Assembly (NCBI GenBank): GCA_963693085.1
Contig: OY856413.1
Location: 749,362,056 to 749,426,055 of the forward strand
Direction: 5' to 3'
Source of the DNA: Alisma plantago-aquatica
Taxonomy: Eukaryota > Streptophyta > Magnoliopsida > Alismatales > Alismataceae
Length of the DNA stretch: 64,000 nt
The translations under genes were made by a program, and so were the position numbers. Of this stretch, positions 32,229 through 42,384 are shown piece after piece. The notes under the pieces were generated by a model, which had not been told where the DNA came from, searched no databases, and saw only the letters and a list, made by a program, of their open reading frames with translations. Each line of letters begins with the position of its first letter. The stretch's first letter is position 1.

Positions 32229-35200
32229 AGTCGGGAAGTTGATCATGTCTTGCACGTGAGTGATGATAATGCGTGCAGTTAAGGCTAGTGGTGGTTTGTA
32301 AGGCTATTCGTCATTCTTGAAACTCTACTAGAGCCTTGGGCAGTGGGCCCGGGCGTTACACATATGTTCTAAAAACTTAATCACATCAAATAGTTGTTAA
32401 TAGTGCAAGATTACACTTTTCAATATGACTCCTCAACCGCTGTTACTCATACTCTGGGATACCCTCTCTTAGTGTTTAGTCCTTGCAAGGGACTTTAAGG
32501 CTACCTTCTCCATCCCGAGCTTGGTACCTAGGGTCACCTATCTGGGTGCCCAAAGGTCTTCCCTCTGGGGCTTGACTACCTCTGACCTTCCCTCCAGGAC
32601 TTGGTCTCTTATCATACATCCAGAGATGGTATGTAGGTTCGGGGAAGTCATATATATACATAAAATGTGATAATCATATTCACTTTAAAGATTATAGAAA
32701 TAAAATAATCCAAATAGTTTATTTCCATGCAATCAATAAAATGTTAAGAAAAACACAGAAACTTAAAGCGGGTACTCATAATTAACCACATACCTAATTT
32801 GGAGATTTTACAATAAATAAGCACAATCCAATCCAACCCGGTAATCCAAGCAACCAATCAAACAGTCACACACAAGTACAACTAAATCCTAAGAAGCATG
32901 TATCATCTAATTACTACATACTCATCATGAACTCACTTTATTGAGTTGTGGATCCCTCTTAGGATTTTCTATGTTGAATTACAGTTTCTTTAGGGTTCTT
33001 TAGATCTATTTCTCAACTTTGCCTTTTTATGTCAACAGAACCCTAAAACAACATTTCTATGTTCAAAACCCTAATTACTCATCTATTCATATTAAAGCCT
33101 CTTTATCATCAAATTGGCTCAGGATCATCCTAATATCATCTCGTATAAAGCATCTTGAAATATAACTCATTAAAAGTCATTAACACCTAAATTAGGGTTT
33201 CTAAGCCCATTAATGCACTTTATTCATATGAAACCCTAAATTAACCAATTAAGCACATGGATCATAGACATCAAAACGTTTTTTTTTATTAAATGTAGGT
33301 TAATATGATCATAGAACATCCACATTAATCTTCTCAATTTCATAGAACATAGAATTAGGGTTTTTCTTAGTTATAAAGCATTAAGAATAGCAACTTTTGT
33401 AACTTTTTGAACTATGACATTATTCAGTCTATAAAACTATTTTTATTACAATATAAATAATTTTCTAATCAAATTTTATATATTACATGTCCCCATCTGA
33501 TTTACCATTAATTAGATATGAATTTTACTAATTAATCACTTTCTAGCCAATGGGAGCTTGCCATCTCAGCAAGACAACCTGGGTCCCACCTGTGCCACCT
33601 GGGTTGGGCCCACCAATTAGGCGTCGCCATCTCGGTGTGGCCTGCTGATTAGGATGAACACTTGCGCTATTGAAAATAAAATGAAAAGACCAACATGCCC
33701 TTACCTGAACAACATTGCCTCAAGGGAAGGAGGGTAAAAGCCTGCTCGATCGTCTTCTACCTCATTCTGACTCCCCGTAGGGAGAGGATGGTCAACTCAT
33801 TCATTGACTTTGAGCTCCAAAGCCTCTGTGTGCAAATGAAAGGCACATGTAGCATCTCCTTGGCTTGTCGAACTCGAAAGACTCATCAATTCCGCACTTG
33901 CCTCACACATTCGTCAGGACGACACCGCTCGAAATTTTTCCAGAGTTTCTCTAAGATGACAACGAAGGTCGAGATGGATTCTTCAATTAGAGACAACAAA
34001 ATGATCATGGAATCCTTTCAAACTTGCGAGGGCAGTTTTTAGATGTGCTGGTATCACGGAGTACCACTCTATATTGTAACATCCCTGACCTGGGTTATGA
34101 ATTAACCCTAGCTGTTTTGCTTAATAAAAGTGATTATATGCTTGCTCTTATCTTTCGAAAAGTAATTAAGGCTCAAGAGGAACTTATATTACAATTTTAG
34201 TCCTTTTTGAATATTGTTGAAATCAATATTTTTCCTATTTTGGACTAAAGTGAAAATTACCCAAGTTGAGGGTTCTATTTGCAAATTGTGCATGATAATA
34301 TGTTCCTCATGTGTTAAAGCATCATGAGAGTGAAGGTGATGCAGAGGTATGGCTTGTAATAGCCTGAATACCAAGAAAGAGTTGATAAAGCAATGTTTGT
34401 GAATGAAAACCTAGTTTTGGTGTAATGTGCAATTTATCCAAAACCTATGGTGAAATATGTAATTTACCACTTCAATAAGGTCCCTAATGTTTCTTGGAAT
34501 CATCTGTAGCAAATAAAATGATAGGGGCACCTCATTTAATTAAGCTGTAGGAGAGAGAATCTTGATATTAAAATAATCAAGATTTAAGCATAATGGAAAC
34601 ATTAATGCAAAAATAAATAAAATAATTGGAGGGCCTTCAACCAAAATTAAAATGATGGAATTCAGATATGTGTGGACGTCCTTGAGATTTTCAAGGACCG
34701 AAAATATCCTAAGGAGGTGAAATGCCACTCACCTTATTATAAGGAAAAGAATTTCCACTAAAAAAAGATATATTAATATTATAAGGGATTGAGGTGCTTA
34801 ATTTCTTTTCCCTTAATCCATGGATAATGGAAGGGAGCTCGGTGGGAGTGAGATGCCTTTTCATGTAAGAAAAACAAGGAGAAAGAGGTGGCAATATTTT
34901 TGGAATTAATTGATTTTTATAAGACATTTTCTCTTTCATCAATTTTCTTATAAAAGAGCCTTTTCCAAACCACCTAAGGACCTTTTTCGACCTCACTTCT
35001 TCTCCTTGTTTGAAAAACCGATCTAGAGAGCTAAGAACAACAGGAAGGACGCCCCCAACCTATTGGTAAGTGTTGGTATGTATGCCCTGAGATCCAATCA
35101 TGGGATGATTGGTGGGATACATTAAGATTGATTTGATAAACATCAAAGGCAAGCTTCCAATTCTTTTTGGTTCAGTCATATGAGATAGTGATAGAACATA

Positions 35201-36229
35201 TTGAATGTCTAGAGAATGGCAGTACTCAATGACGTATGCCTTCAGGTTCAGGACCTGAACGATGAGATCATACGGATGCTAAGAGTTTGTACATTCTCAT
35301 TATGTCCCTAGTCGGATGTCATTATGGAAGGTAGATAGACAACAATGACACACAAGACTAGATTGTGGTGTTGGTTGATGACAGAATCTCATTAGTCATG
35401 ATATAGAGATATCAAACCAAACACATAGGTACTTGTTAGAGAACAAGTGTACCAGACAGACCCACCGTGAGTTTGACACATGGAACCATGACATGGTAGT
35501 CACAGTCAGTACTCACAGTGATGGTGGTGAGTGTGATTCTTTGACCTGAAATCACTACACTCAACACATGTCGTTGGGCACACTTTGACATCATCAAACA
35601 CAGTCCTGAAACATGGGTTGTTATAAAGGTGATGATTGGGTGGCTTTGACACATGGGGTTTTGAGGGGTGAGTGATAGATATGGGATTTGTCCCTCCTGA
35701 GGGAGTTTGATATCCATGGCCACTTGATGAGTAGGATTGAGAAAGGCGTGCATGCAAGTGTGAATCAGTATGTGATATTGATGCCATACATATCTCTTCC
35801 AATCTACTTTGAGATCAAGAAAGTGAATGAACGTTGATAGGATGATTGTTCCATGCCTCGAGTTCATTCGGGTTCTCAGTGACAAAGGAATTATACATTC
35901 ACTGTAACACCATTCACGGATTGTAGGATTGAAAGCTGTTCTCCAACTTTCTATTTCACTTGGGTAGCACTGATGTGTGACTAGGCACCACTCTTTGCTT
36001 GTGAAGTCATAAGTGTTATGGACTTTCACTGCCAACGTGAAATGGACCTGCAAGGTCACACACATAGGATTTAACCTGGAAAAGGAGTTTTGTCCACAAA
36101 TAATGTTTAGATTGATTACTAAAGGAGTTTAGTAGTTCAATTAAACACTCAATTAATTGATAGCTCAATGTCATAAGGTTCAAGGTGTTGGACACATTGA
36201 TTGGAGTATCGAATTGATTGAAACTACAA

Positions 36230-36660
36230 TTGACTGATTCTGCACAATTTGCACTCCCAACCGATCGGCTCATGTGATGAACCGATCGGCTCAGCTTGGT
36301 GAACTGATCGGCTCAGATGGTGAGTCGATCGGCTCATGGATAGGGTGAAACAATTGCTTCAAGTGTTGAAACGATCGTTCTACTGATGCAACTGACCAAG
36401 TTGGGAAAGTAGGATTGGTGAGAAATTTCTTTTCGTTTCACTTGCCCAATTTGATTGGAACAAGGATTGGTATTTGATATCAATTAGAAACAAAAGATAA
36501 AAAGTCAATCGAGAACTGACCAGGACCACGAACTGACCAGTTCAGAAGTGAACTGACCATTTCATGGGTCCCAACCGATCAGTTGAGGTGTCAACCGACC
36601 GACTCAAGTCCCCAACTGACCGTTTCAGAAATGAAACGATCAGTTCAGGTTACGCAGTTG
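36230..36660. repeat. CCGATCGG / AACTGACCAGTT motif array in the copia-type LTR
   Basis: Four copies of (C)CGATCGGCTCA about every 27 bp at 36258-36340, then degenerate GAACTGACC, GATCAGTT and CCGACCGACT words at 36510-36655. Most are palindromic or nearly so (CCGATCGG). Confidence 0.85.
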
Positions 36661-36748
36661 GTTGTTTTTGTGGAAAATCTCGAACCCTTCTACTCCTGCT
36701 TTAGTCCCACATTGCCCAGGATAGAGAACCATGTCCCATGACTCTCCT

Positions 36749-36762
36749 ATATATATAGGGGT
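36749..36762 (+). promoter_or_regulatory. TATA-like promoter motif of the copia-type solo LTR
   Basis: TATATATATAGGGG lies about 550 bp before the LTR end, a common place for the core promoter in copia LTRs. No activity evidence. Confidence 0.5.
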
Positions 36763-37517
36763 ATTGAGGGCTTCTCAAAGTACAACTCAGTGCAACCAGT
36801 TTCTCTGTAAAGTTGTCGTTCTCTCTGGTTTTGGTAACCGAGAGAGCCCGAGCAAGTGCTACCCGATAAGGGAGGCACAACAAGGGAAAGACAACTTCAG
36901 AAAGCGACTGGTGGTAGGAGAGTGTGTCAGTGACTAGTACGCTGATAGGAGGGTGCGACTCCTTCCAATTCCTTATGAGACAAGGAGATTGGAGTTCCAG
37001 GTGGTCCGTGTGGACTACTTCAGAGGCAGGAGATTTCTGCCGCTCAGAGGACAGCTGTATATCCCGAAAGTCTCGGTGAGACCAGGAGTCGTCAGTCCCA
37101 GTGCGACCAGGAGTTGCACAGACACCGTCTAAGACTGGAGGTGAAGATAGCACAAGCCGCGAGGTATTGTCACCGAGCAAGCCTTGGGACAAGGTATGAT
37201 TCCACAAAACATTCCTTTCCTATTGTATAGATGTTGATGCGTTTCCTTGTTCTGGGTTTGGGGAGGAATTTTTTTTTGTTTCTGCTGCCTTCTCTGCCTC
37301 CCCTATAACCCAGCAGTAAGTCTTTGACCTTCGTTCTTCTAGATTTCATGGTAAAAATCCTAAAACAATGCATGATTCCTTCATTTCTTCACTCCATCTT
37401 CAACCCTAGTCGATCCTTTTATTCCAAAAGCTTGAGAAATGACCTTGCGAGGTTGCTAGAGCTTCAACCACCATTGGAGCCATGAAGCTTGGAGCTTGGG
37501 ATCAGAGTTGAAGGTAG

Positions 37518-37527
37518 GTTATATAAC
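37518..37527 (+). promoter_or_regulatory. Conserved TATA-like palindrome GTTATATAAC, Tekay-W 5' LTR
   Basis: The same word, followed by TTAAACC or TTGAACCC, occurs at the equivalent place in the Tekay-W 3' LTR (46982) and both Tekay-Z LTRs (52817, 61537), about 1.2 kb from the LTR start. Conservation makes it the best candidate core promoter; not proven. Confidence 0.5.
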
Positions 37528-37704
37528 TTAAACCTTTAATCTTGTCATTGAATTCGATTTCTTCATGCAATTGTGTTAATTGTTATTATTGCAATAGCCT
37601 TGCTTGATTAATGAAGTTGCCATAGAAAATGGTAGTAGTTCTGTGAGTCTAAAGGTTGAAGATGGTAATCTGTTCATAAGCACACACCTTAATAAAAAAG
37701 CAAT

Positions 37705-38395
37705 AGCAAACGGTCTTGGACTTTTGGTCCAAACGGTTTTCAAACCGTATGGTGAAGTTTGACTCCAAACCGCATGGAATGGTTGACCGTTTGGTATAGT
37801 TGACCGTTTGGTGTCTTGAACTCCAAACCGCATGGAATGGTTGATCGTTTGGCTTAGTTGACCGTTTGAGGTTTGAACTTAATCACTGGTTGGATGATGA
37901 TCCAATGCACTCAATTGATTGATCCAATGTGTGAACGATCCTTTAAGTGGAAACCCTAATCAAGTTGATTGAAAAAATCCTTAATTGGTCCTAACGATTT
38001 CAATACATTTTGGGTCAAACGGTTTTGAAACAGTTTGGGACCAAACGGTTTCAAAACCGTTTGGTGGGTTAGTGGTTGATCCTTGACCCATGGATGATGA
38101 TTTAATGGTTTAGATTGATGAACCCTTCAATTGAAAAACCAATAGTCAATTCAATGATGCAGTTGGAAATCAATTTGATGGATAAATGACCTAGTGAGCC
38201 CTTGCGGTTTTGGGATTGATTTGGCCCAAACGGTCTTGAGACCGTTTGAGACCAAACGGTCTTGAAACCGTTTGGGGCCAAACGGTTTCAAAACCGTTTG
38301 GGGCCAAACGGTTTCAAAACCGTTTGGGTTCAAATGGTTTCAAAACTGTTTGGTGGCAAACGGTTTCAAAACCGTTTGGTGATGAAACTTCAAAA
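37705..38395. repeat. Inverted CAAACGGT...ACCGTTTG array, Tekay-W 5' LTR
   Basis: Many copies of CCAAACGGT followed 4-6 nt later by ACCGTTTGG, each able to fold into a 9-11 bp stem. Six consecutive units of about 26 bp stand at 38223-38375. Variants mostly change the CpG (AACGG to AATGG or AACAG). Confidence 0.93.
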
Positions 38396-38740
38396 CTGCA
38401 TGGAGGTTGTTAATGGTTCAATCATTTGGATATTGAATGTAATGATAGTCCTAATAATCCAATGATGGTTAGTAATGTTAATCAATGATGGTACAAAGGT
38501 TAAAACCCTAATAGTACCTAAGTGATTAAGGTCAATTAAGGAAGAAACCCTAATTGCTTATAAGAGCAATGACTTGGTACACTATGTCATTCATAGTTGT
38601 ATGAACTTGACTAAGGATTGATATGACCTAATCAAGTTGTGAGGAATGATAGCATGGAGTTGATACATGAGCTTGATTCATGTGGTGATTAAGGGTATGA
38701 TCCTTAAGTAAAGAGATCATGAAACCCTAATCATGAACAT

Positions 38741-38893
38741 AAACCCTAATTAGGATGAATAGTAAACCCTAATTATGGGTAATGGATCATGAAACCCTAA
38801 TTGGGATGAATAGTAAACCCTAATTATGGGTGATGGAACATGAAACCCTAATTGGGATGAATAGTAAACCCTAATTGTGGATTATTGAATGAA
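38741..38893. repeat. 51-bp telo-box minisatellite, three units, Tekay-W 5' LTR
   Basis: Units start at 38741, 38792 and 38843 with AAACCCTAATTGGGATGAAT; each contains AAACCCTAA twice. Single telo-boxes continue on both sides (38540-39110). Confidence 0.93.
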
Positions 38894-40952
38894 AATCCTT
38901 TTATAGGGTGAAATTTATGTGAAACCCTGTCTAAGGATGGTTTCATGAGAAACCCTAATGTTTGATGTGATGTGAAGCTCAAATCTAGGGTAATACTATG
39001 TACTGTTTAATGAACCCTAATCTTGGGCAATATGGTGATAAACCATATCTTTGATGTGATAATGAGATGATTATCCCCATGTGACATGAAATGGAAAACC
39101 CTAACCCTGGTGAGGGATTAGTGGTGTTACCCATGAATAGTGAATTCATATTTGTTGTACATGGTTCTGATATGCAATAGATATCACTGTTATCATATGT
39201 TCTAACCATGCAGGTATCTTGAAATGATGATCATGGCCTGGTATGAGCTATGATGTTCAATTTACTATTGTGAATTTTCCTTGAGTGCCATAATATACCT
39301 AGCTTCCTGGTAAGAGGTAACAATAGAGTTAATGGACCTCAAGTACCATGTGTGATGCTTGTAATAGTAAGTATCATGTTTGCCTTGGTCAATTGACCGG
39401 AAGGTGATGGTTACCTGGAAAAGTGGTAACAATGCTTAATGATGAATCAAGGGTTTAATTACCCAGGGCCATATGATTATGGTGATGAGATTGTGGAGGG
39501 ATGAGAATTCCCAGTTTTGAAATAAGGGAATGAGTTCTCAATATCTTTTAAACACAGTTGAGTATTTGATGAAAATAGTACATGTTTCTTTATAGCATTG
39601 TCATATATAGTAAGTTTTGTTTGAGAACTTGCCTGATGCTAAAAGAATATGAAAATGTACTTAATTAATCAAGAGGAATCTATTCGTGTAGTGCTCTGAC
39701 CATAGATCCATCATCGTCAGTAGTTGGTGATGGTGAAACAAATTTTCTATGGAATTCCTGGAATTCACATATTTTGAATATGTGGGTGTAAATGGGCGAA
39801 AATATCCTTACGTCCGGGTGAAGAGATTGAGGGAAGGTAAACATTAAACCTCTGAATCCTTCATGTGTCAGGATAGATATATCATACATCTCCCGATGGT
39901 TGGGATGGATGCATCATTAATCACGCAATGTTATTTTTTTATGTCAGGTCGATGGAGACAAACATTAATGCTCTCGATTGCCGATGAGAGTGCAGTTGAC
40001 GTTGTAACTCTATAGCGAAGTTCTAGTATACCCTGGAAAGCTATTTGAGCAGTCGACACAGTCCTGCTTGTAGTCCTGTGCGGACCAGGATGTGGGAGGT
40101 CATGGGAATCCAACTCTTCCATTGACCTATTTATGGTATCGATTTCGATTCTAGAAATGGTCGGTTGGAGTATGAGTGGTATACCTCATCTCCTCAGAGC
40201 TTAAATATGTTTGAAAAATGTAATCAGCCGTGTAGCATATTTGCATAAGATAGAAATACAAGAGTCACTGGTTGATGATATACTGCTTAACATGTCCTGA
40301 TACATAAATGTTATTTATGATCTTTTAATTCATATCGAACATGAGACATGCTGCCTAATCAAGTTATAGCTATAATTCTTGCATACGAATGTTGCTCTAA
40401 TCTGCATAGATGTTTATTCATCTACTACTGATTTATATTATCCCACTGCTCAGTTTATTTCTATTAAATTGCAATGACAATGTTTTGGCGGAGAGTTATA
40501 TCTCCCGTTGGGGCAATTTTTATAATTGTCTCACCCCCGTGGAATCCAATGTTTTTAGGTAGACTTAGAAGACAAGGCAGTAACTCTTCTGCAGCGGAAG
40601 AGAAGCAACAGTTACAAGGACAACAGTGATCCATCAGGTGGAGACCTTGGCTGTCTAGTTTTGTATAGTTAGTACTATGAGTCGTCTCTGTACTCTCGGG
40701 TCCTAGGAGTTAGTGTTTTGATACTTCGATCTAAGATTTTGTGCATGTATGCGTCGAGGTGCAATGATGCATGTAATGTATATATGAACCAGGATGTAAT
40801 GTTTTACTTTGGTTCTAAATGAAAGATTTTTTCATGTGAATGGATCTCTTGATAAATGGTATTAATTTTTAGTGATTTTCAGTAATGCGCTGCTAGTAAT
40901 CGCTTCCGCATTAGTTAATCTTATGTTTTGTGAATCGTTCGCCACAAATAAG

Positions 40953-40963
40953 TGGTATCAGAG
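40953..40963 (+). other. Primer-binding site of Tekay-W
   Basis: TGGTATCAGAG six bases after the LTR end, complementary to the initiator-Met tRNA 3' end; the next base differs from the full PBS. Confidence 0.9.
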
Positions 40964-41079
40964 ATCTAGGTTTGATGAGTCTATAGAGACATAGGATTAA
41001 GGTTGTTGAGTCTATTCTAGTGTCTTCCTGTTATCTGATAGTGTCTTCTGATCATATAGGAGGAGAAGAAAAACTAAAG

Positions 41080-42384
41080 ATGTCTGGATCACACGATGAA
41101 CACGTTGCTGAGAGCAATGTTGCTGCACCGGAAGGAGGTGCAAGAGACCAAGATAGGGAGGAACTTGTACCTAAACAACCCCAGTTCAATCAAGCTGATA
41201 TGGGGAACCCAGCCTTCTAGGCTACGTTTGGGCAGTTTATGGCAGCTATGACCCATATGATAGATAGAATGCCATTACATGCACCAAGGGCGCCAGCCCA
41301 TGATGAAAGACATGGTGCCGACAAGACTTTTGAAAGGTTGAAGAGAGTAGGAGCCTTAGAGTATGTTGGTATAGCCGATCTAGCAGATGTTGATCTATGG
41401 TTGACTGAGTTAGAGAAAGCCTTCATAATCCTCATGATTCCTGATGGTGAGAGGGTCAGACATGCTGTATATCTCCTCAAAGGGAGTGTTGGTCACTGGT
41501 GGACCATCGAGGAAGGCAAAAGGCCTGGAGTTGTGATTGGATGGGATGAATTCAGACGTGAATTCATCGCTAGATACTTCCCCAAGACGTATCTTGATGA
41601 GAAGATCTCTCAGTTTGAGAGAATCAAACAAGGACCTATGAACATTAGTGAGTATGAGGCTAGGTTCATGGAGTTGTTGCGGTTATGTCCGCACATGGCA
41701 TCCAATGATGAGGAGAGAATTCGGTGGTTTGAGAAAGGGTTGAACGCTAAATTGACCACTCCGGTGTCTGCTCTAGAGAACCGAGAGAGGTTTTCAACTT
41801 TCATGGAGTCTGTAAGACGCATAGAGAGGTCTGTAATTGAGAAGCGACAGACCAAGGGTAAGAAGGAATACCCACAGTTTCAAGGACAGAGTGCTGGAAG
41901 TTTCAAGAAACCAAGGTATTTTGTGCCTACACCACCACCAAGGTTCAATACCCCGACGCAGTGGACGTCAAGTAGGGGTAGAAACCGTAGTTTACCACCA
42001 AAGGGAGCTCACAACTTAGCTTCTATGTCAGTAACAGGACCACCCAGACCACCAAGGGGGAATATAACCTGTTATAGATTTGGAAAAGAAGGCCATGTGG
42101 TGAGAGAATGTCCTGAGAAGGTCAGGAGTGTGACCCAGCAACCGAGGCAGAGTCAGTAGGGCTCTCAGAGGCAACAACCTGGTAGTGGTGCTAGAGAACG
42201 TGGACAAGCATCCCAAGCCAGTTCTTTGACATCCAATAATCGAGCACAGGGTCAACAGCAAGTGACGACTAGGTTCTATGCTATGAACCAGCCTGAAGTA
42301 GTAGTCAACCCTCGGGTTGTGACAGGTCAGATGGAACTGCTTTATTCTGATATGTCTTTATCCTGCTTCGTATCTGTGTTAATT
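41080..42384 (+). pseudogene. Gag of Tekay-W, two in-frame stops, broken zinc knuckle
   Basis: The frame starts MSGSHDEHVAE at 41080. It has the Tekay gag core (FGQFMAAMTHMIDRM, LTELEKAF, HAVYLLKGSVGHWW, FIARYFPKTYLDEK, MELLRLCPHMASNDEERIRWFEKGL). The zinc knuckle at residues 331-344 reads CYRFGKEGHVVREC: the second Cys is Phe, so metal binding would fail. TAG stops interrupt at 41218 and 42157, both at places where relatives have Gln. The frame is otherwise continuous with pol. Gag would form the particle and bind element RNA. This start is chosen because the equivalent ATG with the same context is present in Tekay-Z (57569). Confidence 0.92.

Larger units (their letters stand above)
31523..32360 (+). 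mobile_element. Intact Cassandra TRIM, TSD CATAT
   Basis: 838 bp: LTR 31523-31813 (291 bp), a 256-bp non-coding interior and LTR 32070-32360 (291 bp). CATAT lies on both sides (31518-31522 and 32361-32365). The interior begins AATGGTATCAGAGCTG (initiator-Met PBS from 31816) and ends with AAGTGGGGGAGGT (PPT). Both LTRs carry the 5S-rRNA-like segment that defines Cassandra. It encodes no protein, so it must use enzymes of other elements. The LTRs differ by perhaps ten percent by eye, so the copy is not recent. Confidence 0.96.
35071..37315 (+). mobile_element. Copia-type solo LTR, 2245 bp, TSD GTAAG
   Basis: TGTTGGTATGTATGCCC...AACCCAGCA, flanked by GTAAG (35066-35070 and 37316-37320), inserted in the Tekay-W 5' LTR. 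In the opposite orientation it is related to the copia LTRs at 17502-18940 and 26341-28325 (shared stretches include the TTCTCCAACTTTC and CACAAGACTAG regions). It has a TATA-like TATATATATAGGGG at about 36749 followed by a plausible transcript start. Long antisense ORFs (35436-36065, 36701-37207) show no protein similarity that I recognise. Confidence 0.92.
34075..40946 (+). repeat. 5' LTR of Tekay-W (with nested solo LTR 35071-37315)
   Basis: TGTAACATCCCTGACCTGG...CGCCACA. Matches 45790-50411 throughout, with several percent substitutions by eye. Holds the TATA-like GTTATATAAC (37518), an inverted-motif array (37705-38395) and a telo-box minisatellite (38741-38893). The segments between contain no gene. 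Confidence 0.95.

Noticed and set aside
33695..34042. 115-codon ORF as a host gene
   Set aside because: It lies inside the Tekay-Y LTR; no domain or codon pattern supports it.
35436..36065. 209-codon antisense ORF
   Set aside because: Lies wholly in a copia-type solo LTR and shows no protein similarity that I recognise; related LTRs do not keep the frame.
36701..37207. 168-codon antisense ORF
   Set aside because: Same solo LTR, overlapping the presumed transcript start region; no motif seen.
38540..39110. Interstitial telomere tract
   Set aside because: Telo-boxes are single words within a 51-bp unit, not tandem TTTAGGG repeats.
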